Both the position numbers and the translations under genes were made by a program. A stretch of DNA of 64,000 bases from Alligator mississippiensis (lineage: Eukaryota; Chordata; Crocodylia; Alligatoridae): the NCBI RefSeq assembly GCF_030867095.1, contig NC_081829.1, positions 92,279,261 through 92,343,260 of the forward strand. The letters are read 5' to 3'. Below are positions 25,780 to 37,505 of this stretch, in pieces. The notes below the pieces were generated by a model. It ran no database searches, was not told the DNA's origin, and saw only the letters and a program-made list of their open reading frames with translations. Within the stretch, counting starts at the first letter, position 1, and every line of letters begins with the position of its first letter.

Positions 25780-25850
25780 CGCGCGTCACTGCTCGGCGGC
25801 CAATGGGCGCGCGGCGCGGACACACCCCCGCGGCGCCCGCACGTGGGCGG
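25780..25850 (-). promoter_or_regulatory. Candidate ADRB1 proximal promoter elements
   Basis: Within 240 bases upstream of the ADRB1 ATG the sequence shows a CRE half-site (TGACG on the gene strand, 25784-25788), an inverted CCAAT box (GGCCAATGGG on the plus strand, 25798-25807), a CACGTG E-box (25840-25845) and an abutting GGGCGG GC box (25845-25850). There is no clear TATA box among them. An A/T-rich run at 25938-25972 lies further upstream. The combination fits a CpG-island promoter; the transcription start cannot be read from the sequence. Confidence 0.45.
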
Positions 25851-26700
25851 CCCCCTGCCACCGCACCCGTCGTGGGGGGGGGGGATTGCGCGGGGCGCGG
25901 GGCGCGGGCGGTGTCTTGTCTGAGACCCGCCAGATTTGTGCAAATAAAATAAAATAAACTAAAATAAAAAAGTTCTTAATTGCAATGCTTCCGGCCACAA
26001 ACGCCCTTCTTGGGGGTGAGGGAGCGGAGGGCCGGCGTCCTGGGGGCTCCCCGCTCGCTTGCCGAGGGCCCAGGGCAGCTGCTGGCATCACTGCCCCGAA
26101 ACGCTGCGCCGGGTTCGCGCTCTTCTCCTCTGTAGGTCTTAGGCTGTGCGGACGTGAGCAGGTAAAGCCCGTTTTAGCGTTTAATTTCCGAGCCCGGAAA
26201 GCCCATTCTGGTGTTTAATGCCTGCTGGAAGAGCGCACACTTCCTCAGCCGGACAAAGGGTTTTTAAACCCGAAAGCTTGCTAAGAAATTGTTGTTCCAA
26301 CTACTGAGTTGGTCTAATGGAAGGTAACTGGTTTTACCCGAAGAGCCTTGTCTGCCTGCTGGGTACCTTGAGGATGGAGACGCCTGTGACGTGGCCAGCC
26401 TTATTGGGCCAGAAAGTAACATTCTGTGCTAAAAACAGAGCGCCTTTCGTCTTCCTCGAAGAGTTGCATTTGTTTCCTTGCCGAGACGCAAGGAGGAGAA
26501 GGGAGGGAGAAGTTCTCCCGCCGGAGACAGATGTATCAAGGGGGCTTCAGGCCTGCCCCAGCCCTGCTGCTCGGCAGGGAGAAGTGACCAAGAGGCAGCA
26601 GGCGCCGCCGCTCTCACCGCAGCCCGCGGGGATGGGGCAGGGGATCTCGCTGCATGTGCTGGATTTAAAACCTTAGCACTGGAAGCCAGCAACAGTTGCC

Positions 26701-27585
26701 ATGGCCTGTAGGCAATATTGACAACTGTGCAAGTGTACGCTGCCCGGTGGGGGATGGATCCGTGCTTCCCAAGCCCTGCGTATCTCCCCATCACAAGTCC
26801 TGTTTGTTCTGGCTTCCCCGGGGGTTCCAGATTCAGCCACTGTGTCATTCCTAAGGCTGGGAGTCAGAGGACTTGGCTTCTGTTGCTGGCTTTGCTTGGG
26901 ACAAATCTTTCTGTGCCTGTTATCCCAGCCGTAATGTGCAGCTCAGAACTTTTACCCGCCCCGGCCAAACCCCATCGATAGCTACAGACGTTTGAGGTGC
27001 AACGTTATCATTTGTTAATAACCATAAAAAGTTTCCGTGTGCAGTAAATGTGTTGCTCCGGTGACAGCATAGCTGCATAAGAGACTGTACAAGGATTGCA
27101 GCCCTTTGCACAGCTACATCCACTGAAACGGCTTAAAACACATGGGCTTGACTCTTATTTACATGTGCAGCCCTTCACGCTGCTCTGTTATCAGGTGTGG
27201 CCTTAGATGGATGTAAGGCTTATTTACTCTTACTTTAAATTGCCTTTGTACTGGCAAAGAGAAATGAAAATGAGTTCTCTCCCCTTTACTTTTTAGTATC
27301 ACAGGATTACATCCATGCCTGGGGCTTACATCAATACCCCATCTCATACTAGCTGGGAGCAATAAGAGGGAATCCTTTTTTCCCACATATATTTATTCTG
27401 CAAAGGCTGTGTCATTGTTCCGGTTTGACCTTACCATTCCCTGCCAGGTTCAGACTCGGTATACAAGGTTGCAACCCCGGAGTGAATTATGTGTTTATTT
27501 ACATACTGTTTGTTTAACCCTGATTACAGGCTCCATCAGTTTGGACCTGCTGCTTAAACTATTCCCTAGTGAACTTTGCTTCATT
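26701..27585. other. Upstream flank of ADRB1, nothing recognised
   Basis: Base composition falls back to background. About 26850-26930 faintly resembles an old MIR fragment. No open frame of note. Confidence 0.35.
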
Positions 27586-27589
27586 ACTT

Positions 27590-28100
27590 GATCTTTTCCA
27601 GTCTGAGCCAGTGGGATAGAACGATCGAGGCAAACAGAAGATGCGAGACACCCACTGTATGACCATCCCACAGCACACAAATGTCTGAAGTCATGCAGGA
27701 GCTTTCTCATCAGCGCCCACACTCTCGATGCCACACTCAGTAAGACACAACTACAGATGTGGAACGAGAGGCTGAAGAAAATAGCTGACAATGAAAAAAT
27801 GTACACTCCAGCAGCTAAGTCCTTACCATCGGGGGCTGATGAACAGTGGCAAAGGTGGCGATGTCTCAACTGCCTACGTACCAGAGTCGCATGTTCCCAG
27901 GAACTAATGAAGAAGTGAGGCTATAACATTGGTTCGACCACCTGTAACTGTCACAGAGCTTCAGACTAGGCAATGCCTGCTGTAATGCCCACTGCTTGAA
28001 GGCACATGTGCAATGAAAGAGCTTGCAAAGTACAATAAACAAGCACAAGCATGTGTAAAAAAATGGTTAAATGTGATGTAGAGACATGAGAAGAAGAAGT
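27590..28100 (+). mobile_element. Non-LTR retrotransposon (LINE) 3' end, decayed
   Basis: A plus-strand frame from about 27650 to 27917 contains WNERLKKIADN and EQWQRWRCLNCLRTRVAC, then stops. Further on are CNCHRAS (about 27949) and, one frame over, QTRQCLL, CPLLEG and VKKWLNVM. The C-x-C ... QT ... CP order is that of the C-terminal zinc-binding domain of LINE ORF2 proteins, here with at least one frameshift and stops. It ends in a gaagaagaag tail (28088-28099), as expected for a LINE 3' end. Family not assigned; related pieces lie at 37.3 and 53.1-54.1 kb. Confidence 0.65.
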
Positions 28101-30765
28101 CTGAGCCTAGAGAGCTCAGCCCTCCAATGCATGAAGTGACTCTCTTGGACAGGGAGAGGTGGATGCTCCTCACCTTGAAGAACTATGTGAACACTGCTAG
28201 GTGTGGATTGTGGCTGAACCAACTAAGGAAAGGGTCTGACGATATTTGTCAGGAGGTTGTCAGTCAATCCTCAGCTGTGATCCCCGCAGGAACAGGAATC
28301 CATCCTTTCTGTCAGTCCTGAGTCTCTACCAGAAGGAACCAACACAGAGCTAGATAAGAGTGGACTTCTACAGTGAACTACTATAAATGTGACTTGCAAA
28401 AGATTTTGTTATTAGACAATTTATCCTACAGCTAAGCCTTGGTTGCCCGCACAAGCCAGGACAGAGAGGTATTCAACATATCAGGTATATCATTTTAGGG
28501 GCTTCCTGAAGTCCTGCTGGCTGGATCTTCTCAAAAAATGGAGACATCTGAAGATCGTGGATAGTTTAGAAAATCCAACCTTTAGTGACTTGCCCAAGAT
28601 CACACAGGCAGTTGTGAGGGGTACAAATCATGCCTTTGGACACTTTTCCTGCATTTCCATCCATCTGTCATCCCCAGGGTATTTTTACTGAATTAAGGTC
28701 TTTACCTAATAAAATTAACATGGGATTGTAACCCCTTGATTGTCTCTCTGTCTTTGAAGAAGCTTTGAAGTTTAAGGGCCAGAGAAGTTAAGTGAATTGC
28801 CCAAGGCTACATAATTAATCAGAAGGCCTAGAATAATTTTCCTGTCACAACAGGCGTAATTCTGCAACGTCATGTCAGAGCTGGAACCAGCCTGACTTTG
28901 GGGTTGTCTAAAAAGGAAGAACCAAAGGTTAGCTGAAGAATTTATCTGCTGAGCATCCCTGTGTGCATGCAGCTGATAACTGTAGGGTTAACTCATCTTC
29001 CAAACGACACCTCTGCAGATCACCTTTAACTCTAAGTTTCCTGATTTTTGTGCATTTGAATGTGGTTTTGCTAGCACCTCTTTGTGTGCAAATTATTTAA
29101 GGATGTCAGGTCAAGAGGAGTGAGTTCCAAAGTCTGAAATGGATTGTTTCTGCCTGTGCTCCAGGTCACATTTTTTATTGAAGCAGTAATCTATTTTTTC
29201 CTGGAAGTCATTGTTTTTTTTTAACAAGAAGCTTCAATACTAATTAGAATAGATTGGTTATCCAACACACCCACAGAGGATAACAGATGGACCCAGAAGG
29301 AATTCCAAATCGTACTGCACTGGAGAGGCTGAGTTGAAACAAACTTCAGAGCTGGAATGTGTCAGGGACTGCAAGGGCTTCTGTGTAGGGTTTTAGACCC
29401 AGATCCTTTGCGCTGCTCTATACAGAGTCCCACAGACTTCAAGGGGGCTTTGAGCAGGCACATGACTACCACACAGACAGCGGCTTGCAGCATCAGGGCT
29501 TTGTTGTGTACAGGTGTGTATCATAATGCTGACTGCTCAACAAGTAAAACAAATAGGAAGGCAGAACTGAGGGAGAAGAAGGGGCTGAAGTACGGGTGTG
29601 GTATTTGCATCGGCACAGAGAGAAGCAATGCTAAGGGAGTGCAAAAAGATGCTGAATATTAGATTCAAGTTCGCACTGCGTGAGTTTGCATGATACACAC
29701 CATGGAGGTGGGCAGGAGCAGATCCTCTTTATTGGCTTGATCCTGAACCTATTAAAACCAGTAAAAGTTTTAGCTCAGTGATGGCAGGATTAGTCCTGAC
29801 AATCTGTGGCTTTTAGTGGATTTACCTAAGAAAAGGCTTGGAGTGACTAGGTTGTGGGACTTTGAGTGACTTGCTGGGTGTTGTTGTCAGATTTCCCAGT
29901 GTATTAAGTAATGTGTTTCCAACCCAGCTGGCTGCAGGAGCTCTCTCTGGCTGCCCGTTGGTGCCGGGTTTCCAGCTCTCCCTCAGACCTCAGCACATTA
30001 ATTGATTCGTTCTTTCCCCTGCTAAACAGCCTGTGAGGATGGTCTGGTAGGTCTAGCTTCTAAAGTTAATACCCTCAGCTAGTACCTATGTCAGTATGCA
30101 CAGCTACCTAAGTGTCTTTTCAGTGGGAAGAGAGACAGATTGCCTTTTCATCTAGCCAGACCTCTGTTGTCCCTTCTCTGTTCCTGAATTTGTAGCCCTG
30201 CTTATCCAAACCAGTTCTCCAGATCATGCAGGATCCAGAACTGTCGGAGCCAATGGCTCTCCCAGAGTCCCATAACAGCCCTTAAGAATAACAGTGTCCT
30301 CCTTTCAAGGAGGGCTGAAATTCCCACCTGCCAGTCTTTCTCTAGCCATGAACAAAATTTCAGTACTTGTGGGTACAGCTGGTCAGAACATTTTGACATA
30401 ATGAACTTTTGTCTAAACACATGGTTTTGTGGAAGCCGAACAAAGATTTTGCTGGGGAAGTTTTTTTTAGGGCTGTCCTGACATTTCTGAATGGCGGCAG
30501 AGAAAGAAAAAGAGAGTGAGAGACAAAGAGAAAAAAAAAGGAGAGAGAAAGAGACAGACAGACGGACCAAACTTAAAAAGATAGCTCAGGTTTTTATAGA
30601 AAAAAAAAGATTCTTCAGCAAAATTACTTTTGTGGACATATTCTAAAGGTTTAATTGTGAATCCTTTAAAGTTGTCACAGAATGAAATTATTATCTGCTG
30701 GACAGCTCTACCCCCAAGGAAATCACAAGACTTGGTAATGATGGACCTGATTCAAGTCTTCTCAG
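28101..30765. other. Intergenic with MIR-like and purine-rich stretches
   Basis: About 28580-28660 (gtgacttgcccaagatcaca) and 28775-28830 (gtgaattgcccaaggctaca) match the core of MIR-type SINEs or L2-like tails. A purine-rich simple repeat of GAGA/AAAG type lies at 30499-30562. No gene is supported. Confidence 0.5.
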
Positions 30766-30952
30766 TGGCTGTGTCTACACAAGATGCTGGATGTACAGTT
30801 GCAGTATATAAACAAGTACTAAACGACTGTGTAGTAACCAGAGTTACTGTGCAGTCACACCAAGGAATGACTTTTTTGTGATGATGACTGTGCATCATGC
30901 TTCCTGCCACATGATGCTACTGCACAGTTAGTGTCTCGTGTAGACGCAGCCA
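30766..30952. mobile_element. Short MITE, GGCTGYGTCTACACRAGA TIRs
   Basis: The terminal inverted repeats match at 16 of 18 bases (ggctgtgtctacacaaga against ggctgcgtctacacgaga). The 187-bp element has 'cagttgcagtatata' and 'actgtgcagtcaca' inside and no coding capacity. Same broad family as 9731 and 34272. Confidence 0.8.
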
Positions 30953-31069
30953 GTTACACCAGGTTTCCAACAGTGTATCTCTATTGGTTTGTATAGATTT
31001 GCTCCTGGCTTCTCTGCTGCAAGTGAGCACAAAATCACGAGAAATATGTTTAGGTCTGTGCACTTCCCT

Positions 31070-31396
31070 ATTGAAAAGATAATGATATATTAGATGAGGT
31101 TCAGAGAAGATCAATATCAACTATTAAAGGGAACTTGGGATTAATATATGAGAAGAGACAAGGAGACTATTTTAACTAAGCAATGACCTTGTAATTCCCT
31201 AATGTATAAATATGTGAAGCATAAAAAAAAAATACCAAGGAGTGGGTGGGAAAGGAATTATTTAGAATAGACGAATTATACCAAGAGACCTAATGAGAGA
31301 TAATGTGATGAAAAGGAAAGTTCAGTATGATTATCAGAAACAGTTTCCTGAAGGTCAAATCTATTAGATTGCCAAGAAAGCAGTAGAATTCTCTTT
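31070..31396 (+). mobile_element. CR1-like LINE 3' region, interrupted
   Basis: Sequence such as 'ttagatgaggttcagagaag', 'gatgaaaaggaaagttcag' and 'cagaaacagtttcctgaagg' matches the usual plus-strand 3' region of amniote CR1. The hAT-like element at 31405 appears to be inserted in it; CR1-like sequence may resume at 32101 (aggtttgagaaaaccctaa). A run of nine As lies at about 31224. Confidence 0.6.
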
Positions 31397-31404
31397 GCTC
31401 AGAC

Positions 31405-32092
31405 CAGGGGTCAGCAACCCCCGGCACGTGTGCTGAGTGCAGCACACAAGGCCATTTTGCTCGGCATGCCACCACCAGCCTGGGCTCTAGGCAGCTGCTG
31501 CCAGCCACAAAGCCCAGGATGCTCCCAGCAAGTGGCTGGGTGGCTGCAAGCCCTGCTGTGATTGGCAGCAGCTACCCAGAGCCTGGGCCGGCTGCATTTG
31601 GGAGGCTGCAAACATCTGCTCTGGGCTCCGGCATTAGCTCCACACCAGTGGCCCAGGAGCCCAGCTCCGCGTGCCCGTGCATCTGCCTCTGTCTGGTCCT
31701 GTGCATCTGTGTGTGCACACACGTGTCTGGTTCTGGATGTGTGTGTGCATGTGTCTGCTATGGGTGTGTTCTGGTTCTCTGTGTTTGTGCACATGGTTCT
31801 CTGCGTGCGTGTGTGTGTATCTGGTTCTCTGCTCTCCTTTCTCTCTCGCTCTCTCTCCTCTTTGCCTTATTTGTCTCTTTTTTCTCTCTCATTGCAACAT
31901 GCTCAACAAAAAAGGAATACACAACAACAAAGGCAACATTTATGATTATTAAATATACTAATATGCGGTGCGTCCTGCCATGTACACCCCCCACCCTCAT
32001 TTTGTTTTTCTGGCATGTCAGCACTCTGGTACCTTCCAAGGTAGACATCGTGGGGTTTTTTGCACTCTGGCCAAAAACATTGCCTACCCCTG
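31405..32092. mobile_element. hAT-like (Charlie-type) element inserted in CR1
   Basis: Starts caggggtcagcaac and ends with the inverse of caggggtaggcaatg. Flanks gctcagac (31397-31404) and gattagac (32093-32100) agree at six of eight positions. The interior includes a TG-rich expansion (31675-31825), a TC-rich run (31838-31890) and no transposase. The 197-codon frame at 31519-32112 is simple-repeat-derived. Confidence 0.88.
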
Positions 32093-32100
32093 GATTAGAC

Positions 32101-34271
32101 CTTTATATTTAGGTTTGAGAAAACCCTAATAAATGCATATAAGCTCCAATGTCTGTAGGATGGACTACTTGAATATTTACCATCTCTTATATATATCATC
32201 CCATCTTGTCTCATCATCCCATCCCACCCCTTGGTAACTAGTAACTTAAATACCTTTCACTTTGTTCATTCTCCAGGAAAACTGACCACTGTGAGCTTTG
32301 TAAATGGATAAACAACTAATTTTAAAGTAGTGAGAATCACAAGAAAGTACACAGGAACAGTTTAAGCCAAGCCCACATGCTAATGTACAGTAGATTTGAG
32401 TAGAATGATTTCACTTCTCCACCTGGGGCTGTCTATGCCCCATGATGTCCTGCCTGAATAGCACAATCAAGGCTTTAGTAATTTTGTATTTTAACATATA
32501 TATTTTGCACAGTGGACCCAATCATGCATTCACTGGGATCAGTAGTAAAACTCCAGCTGTTATCAGGAAGTCTAGGATGTCATTTTAGGCAGAGATTGTT
32601 TTTTCCTTTAGGGCCTGATCCTACACACAATGAATAATGGAAAGACTTCCTTCTATTTCAGTGACCTGGGCCTGTGGCCCATATTGTCTGTCTTACTACT
32701 CTGGAGGATACGATTTATGAAAGACAAACTAAACATGTCTGTTGTCACTTACTCTTCTTTTCTCTCCCTGTAAATCCCTTTGTAAACTCATCATGCATCT
32801 GATAAACTATTTCAAGTTGATTATCTAAACATTTTCACTAAAATCTGAGTAGAAGAAAAGCAAATCAGAAACAACCTGACAAGTCTTTATACAAAGCAAT
32901 CAGACTTCACCCTCTCTGTTCTGTCCCAGTGAGAAACTGTCGTTTGACTGTATCTACACCAGACCTCTGTTATTAGAGGAATATAGACACAGAGGAATGC
33001 TGCCACAAGATCCATGTCTCTTGTTTTTAAAATAAACATCTCAGTTTTGACTTGACATTTATTTTCCATAAATGCCTCGGCCTCGCTTTGGCATTTCTCT
33101 AGCAGCAGGAAACTGTTATCCTGTGACAACATGCAATTCCACTGACATTATCTCTTGATTATACATGACAGTGTGCCAGATACTGTATATAGTTGTTCTG
33201 TGTCAAACAATGCAAATATAAAACAAATGTACTTAATAACACAAGGGGCTGGTTGTGGCCAGTAAGTGATACCAAAAGCAATGAGATCAACTATGTAGTA
33301 CTGTATGGAATTTCAGCGGTGTCGTCACCCTGACTTTGACTATGTGCGCCCGGGCCTTGAGATGCTGAGTACCTATCAGTTCCTGTTGATATCAGTTGTT
33401 TAGCCTTCACAGGATTGGGTAAAAAATAAAGTGAAATCAACATGCAAAAAATATACACATGCACAGGCCTTGGCTGCATTATAAAAAAACTGCACCAATT
33501 TTCCAGCAACCGCATAGTTGTTTTCTTATTCGGAGCAGTTTTCTTGACACCTGTTAGCAGTCATTAGAGCTGTGTCTAGAGGCCTGGTGACTCATTGGCA
33601 AAAGCTGCTTGTTAACTCTCTTCAAGAGATAAAAGAGTTAGGAATTACTCTCTAGAGAGAAAGAATTAGAACAAAGGCTGCTTTGGTGGGAAAGCTTAGG
33701 AACAGCCAGGCTCAGGACATAATTTTACCATGAGAGGTGTGATGTATATCCAGAGAGACTTTGGGCAGTAACATGGGGTCCATGTACCCAAGAATTAATT
33801 ATGGACTCAGCCTCTTCCTGATGTTTTTCTATGAGTCATAATCTGAGAATCCTTTATTTATTTGTCCATGATGCCCTGGATCCTTGAGGACTGTGGTATT
33901 CCTTGTAATGCCACTTATTACTTGTGATGAGACGAATGCAGACTGCTGAACTGAGGAACTATGGGGTAACCCAAGGGCTGATTTTAAAGTTTAACTTGAG
34001 AAAATGTTTGTAGTTTATCTTTAGAGTACCTCAACTTTGGTGAAGTTCCCATTCCTGCTTCCTGAACTGACACTCTGAATGAAGCCTGCAGTAACCTAAA
34101 TGAATTCGAGTATTACTAAGCTGGCACAGTGACGGGAGAGATGCTCTAGGACATGAAATGATTATACAGTGGTGGTTCACTGAGAGTTCAGCAGAGAACT
34201 TGATGAAACCAGAAGGAATGCTTAGACTTTTCTAAGACCACAGAAAGGTTTGGACAATATTCTATGATACA
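32101..34271. other. Intergenic, nothing clear
   Basis: The first 150 bases may be the rest of the CR1 copy interrupted by the element at 31405. The remainder is AT-rich with no gene or transposon ends recognised. Confidence 0.4.
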
Positions 34272-34641
34272 CTGAGAGCATCTACACGTGCAGTTAATGT
34301 GATGCAATAAACTCTGGAGCAGTTCAATCAGGAGTAAACTGCTCCCAGGTGCAGCATCTACATGTGCACCCAGGACAGCAGCAATTAGAGCTGGGACAGA
34401 GCAGGATCCCACTGGCTGGGCTGACCGGGTGAAATGTATGCCCCTGGTCTCCGTTTATATGTACATTATAGCACAGTAAGGTACTCTGCTGTAAGATAGT
34501 ACTGTCCCCGACAGTACTATCCTATATTGGAGTTAATTAGTTTACTGCACCCTAATACCCGAGCATGTGTAGACCTTGATGCTTTACTGCAGAGCTAATT
34601 ACTCTACTCTGCAGTAAAGCGCATGTGTAGATGCACCCACT
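34272..34641. mobile_element. MITE, GCATCTACACRTGC TIRs
   Basis: Left end tgagagcatctacacgtgca; right end reversed, tgggtgcatctacacatgc. The interior holds repeated 'cagtaa' and 'gcatctacatgtgcaccc' motifs and an inverted 'gtactatc...gatagtact'-like centre near 34500. No coding capacity. A target duplication was not found. Confidence 0.75.
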
Positions 34642-34706
34642 GTGTTCTTGGAATTTCTGTATCTTAAAAAATTATTTTACAATATAGTTTTAGGTTGAAA
34701 AAAAGG

Positions 34707-35083
34707 GTGAACAAATTAGGATTATTTAGTCTGGAGAACAGAAGATTGAGGTGGGACTTGATAACAATCTTCAAATACCTGAAGGGCAGTTAGAATAGAC
34801 AGACCACTCTCTGTGGCTGCAGAGGACAGGACAAGGAGCCATGGACCACAATTCCTAAAGCAAGGGAAATTTAGGTGGGATATTAGGAAGAACTGTCTCA
34901 CTCTAAGTACCCGTAAGCACTGAAACAGGCTACGTGGTTTGTGAAATCTCCATCCTTGGAGCAGGTCAGACAAACATTTGGCTGGAATGGTTTATTCAGC
35001 GATCAGCTGGTATTCAGCAGGGAGCTGGACTAGATGACTTCCTGAGTTCCCTTCCATCCCTACTATTATATGAATCTATGATA
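34707..35083 (+). mobile_element. CR1 LINE 3' end
   Basis: Near-typical CR1 tail: 'gattatttagtctggagaac', 'cttcaaatacctgaagggca', 'tattaggaagaactgtctca', 'gggagctggactagatgact' and a terminal 'atgaatctatga'. It is 5'-truncated with no reverse transcriptase region. Confidence 0.9.
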
Positions 35084-35398
35084 TAGTCCAGATTAATGGA
35101 ACTTGGTTCTTTGTCTTATTACTGATCAAGCAGACAAGTCCCTACACCCTGCTACCAGTATCTAGGATTCTTATTATCCAAGGAGACACCTGAACCAAGA
35201 GAAGAAGCTGAACAGAGTTCACTTGCGTAATGTGGAACATGAGTTTGATTTAGAGGGAGGACAGGACATTTTAAATAACATCAGAAAATTATGCAATGGC
35301 CACCAATCCCCATGCACTGAGTCTCTCTTTATAAGAGAGAATGTAACCTCAAAGCTAGACCAGGGAAGTCATGACTGGGACTCCGGTATCTTCTAGTG

Positions 35399-35801
35399 CA
35401 GGGGTGTCATACATGTGGTCTACAGTCCAGATCTGGGCCACAGGATGCCCCACAGCCCAGATCCAGCCAACTGGGTGCATCTACATAAGACACTAGCTCT
35501 GCAGTAGCTTAATAACACTGCGCAGTAGCCTGCTGGGCAAAAACCGTGCTAATATGCTACTGCATACCACTATTAGGCTACTACTACTGCATACTACTGC
35601 ATGCTACTGCATACTACTATTAGGCTATTGTGCAGTTAGTATCTGTAAAAACCCATGTACTGGTGCTACTGGTGCAGTAGCGCCAGTTACTATGCATTGA
35701 TTTAGTACTTGGTTTTGCAAGCACTAAACTTAATACGCTGTAACCACAGCACATTAATGAACAGGTAAACGCACCATGTGGGTCTTAGTTTGACATCCCT
35801 G
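35399..35801. mobile_element. hAT-like element hosting a nested MITE
   Basis: Left end caggggtgtcatacatgtgg; right end reversed, cagggatgtcaaactaagac. Target duplication ttctagtg (35391-35398) and ctctactg (35802-35809), six of eight identical. The outer parts keep the 'ccagatctgggcca' type sequence seen at 4985-5445, but most of the middle is a different element (35472-35775). Confidence 0.88.
35472..35775. mobile_element. Nested MITE inside the element at 35399
   Basis: Begins tgggtgcatctacataagac and ends with the inverse of tggtgcgtttac. It holds a tandem 'ctactgcata' repeat (about 35566-35620) and 'actgcgcagtag'-type palindromes. It belongs to the family at 9731, 30766 and 34272. Its position shows it arrived after the host element. 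Confidence 0.7.
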
Positions 35802-35809
35802 CTCTACTG

Positions 35810-37195
35810 TGTTTCCTCTATCATAGATTTTCTGTGTGCTGAAGGAAATCACTTAATTCCTCTGTACCTTAATTTATCCTCTGGACAGTGGACATACTTT
35901 AAAGAGATAAATATATTAATTGGAAGGCTTTCCTAATCCCTTAGAAGCAAGTTGAGGTGTTTGGGCGCAAGATGCTCTGAATACAAAAGTAGGATTAACA
36001 GGTGGATATCAAAGAATATCTTGTGTGATACGTGTGTAAGTGAAGAGCCCATTCCTTTTGTCTCCAAGTAATGGTAAACCTATTATGCCAAATTAAGCCC
36101 TGGAGCAGTTGAGTTAATAAATTTTGTTCTACCAAGAAAGACTAATGCAGATGTGTTTATCACAAGTCCTACCAGCCAAATGGCAGGTAATATGATCTGG
36201 TGGTTTTAACTAGTGAAAAGTCTATTCTGGGTGGCTTTTAGGTGTAGCAGTCCACTGCTCAATGGCTGTGACTTTGGGAAGCTTGACTAGCGTGGATTTG
36301 ATGTTTGGTTATGCTGGGTATCTTGGAAGTATAAGAAACTGGCTCTGAATTTCTTAGCAACATGGAAATCTTACTCCAGATGGCTTCCTCTGTGAGAAAA
36401 AAACCCACATTCTGGATGTTATTTACGTGAAAAAGAGCCCATCCTATTTTGTGCCAATTTGTGGGAAGTATATTGGGGTGGAGGTCTGATCTGCAGAAAT
36501 TATGTTCCTCATGGTTTAGAGTGTGGAAAGGCTGGAGAGTTATTATTTTTGGTGATAGTGAAAGTCCTTTTCAAACAGCTTTGGGGATGCTGAAAGTTTC
36601 TTTCAAGTTTTATAAACTGTTTGTCTTCTGCACAGTTTATATGATTCAGTCACAGAATCCTTCTAAGTGACTCTGCTTGCTTTAGTCTTTAAGCCAGCTT
36701 TGATTTTTTAGTTATGGAGAAAAAGAAGCCTTGTTAATTTCATAAGGAATAATTTGCTGCTTGTTAGCATCTATCTGTAGACCCACTTGTCATCTCAGCT
36801 AGTTATCATATGCACATTAACCTGTCACACTACATACTAAAGTGGAAACAGTCTTTACCAAGTGTTGAACAGAATAAAGCTACTTTGAAGTCATGAGGGA
36901 TGCATCCACAAAGTGTGTGGGTACTTCAGACTGATTTTATACAGTGCAAATAATTATAGGATTAGCTGAAAGGGGAAGAAGCAATAGGACTAGCATTAGT
37001 GTTAGACGTGGCATGCAAAGCCATGATAGATTGCTATTATGTAACAAAAAAAGCCAAAAGCCAACAATTATCCTGAAAATCCTTGCATGGAAATGTATGC
37101 AGCAACTTTGATCCCATTTCATTTTTTTTCTAATCTGACGATTGGAAACTACGCTCTTTGATATATGATTTGATGATCCAGTGCTTGAGAAATAT
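35810..37195. other. Intergenic with a MIR-like fragment
   Basis: About 35840-35900 (gaaatcacttaattcctctg) looks like a MIR tail. Nothing else is recognised. Confidence 0.4.
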
Positions 37196-37269
37196 AAACC
37201 TCTTTTCCATCATTTTATGTCATGTCTAAATACAACATGTCTATCATTTTAAATCATGTCTATATGCGA

Positions 37270-37505
37270 CATGTCATGTCTATATGCAACTCCTCATATT
37301 AGAAGTTCTGCAGAATGTGACTGTGGCAACCCTGATCAAACTATGGACCACTTAACAACACTTTGCCCTCTGTACAAATTTGATGGTGACACTGTAGAGA
37401 TACATTCCCTTTCCTCAAGAGCGTTAGACTGGTTAACTGACCTTAATCTGGATTTATAATTGTTGCTCCAAATCAGCCATATAATAAAAGAAGACGACGA
37501 TGTCT
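37270..37505 (+). mobile_element. LINE ORF2 C-terminal domain remnant
   Basis: An open plus-strand frame (to 37459) contains CDCGNPDQTMDHLTTLCPLY and then DWLTDLNLDL followed by a stop. C-x-C-G ... QT-x-x-H ... CPL is the zinc-binding C-terminus seen in many non-LTR retrotransposons. Downstream, 'aaaagaagacgacga' (37486-37500) looks like the simple 3' tail. The ATG at 37256 is not the true start; upstream 'catgtctatatgc' is repeated locally. Only the last 60 or so codons survive. Confidence 0.75.

Larger units (their letters stand above)
25000..26700. other. CpG-rich island over ADRB1 5' half and upstream flank
   Basis: CpG dinucleotides and GC content are very high from about 25.1 to 25.93 kb and stay raised to about 26.65 kb, against an AT-rich background on both sides. 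The block covers the 5' half of the receptor gene and its leader. It contains a GGAGCC hexamer repeat (25681-25706) and a ten-base G run near 25874. Several long open frames here are by-products of the GC content. Confidence 0.75.

Noticed and set aside
24489-25952. 487-codon plus-strand frame opposite ADRB1
   Set aside because: It is the antisense of the receptor gene, with low-complexity composition (D/G/H/V-rich) and no domain; a shadow frame.
25938-25972. AATAAAATAAAATAAA-like run as a polyadenylation signal on the plus strand
   Set aside because: No upstream plus-strand gene exists to use it; more likely an A/T-rich promoter-region stretch.
31519-32112. 197-codon Cys/Val/Ser-rich frame
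   Set aside because: Encoded by TG and TC simple repeats inside a hAT-like element.
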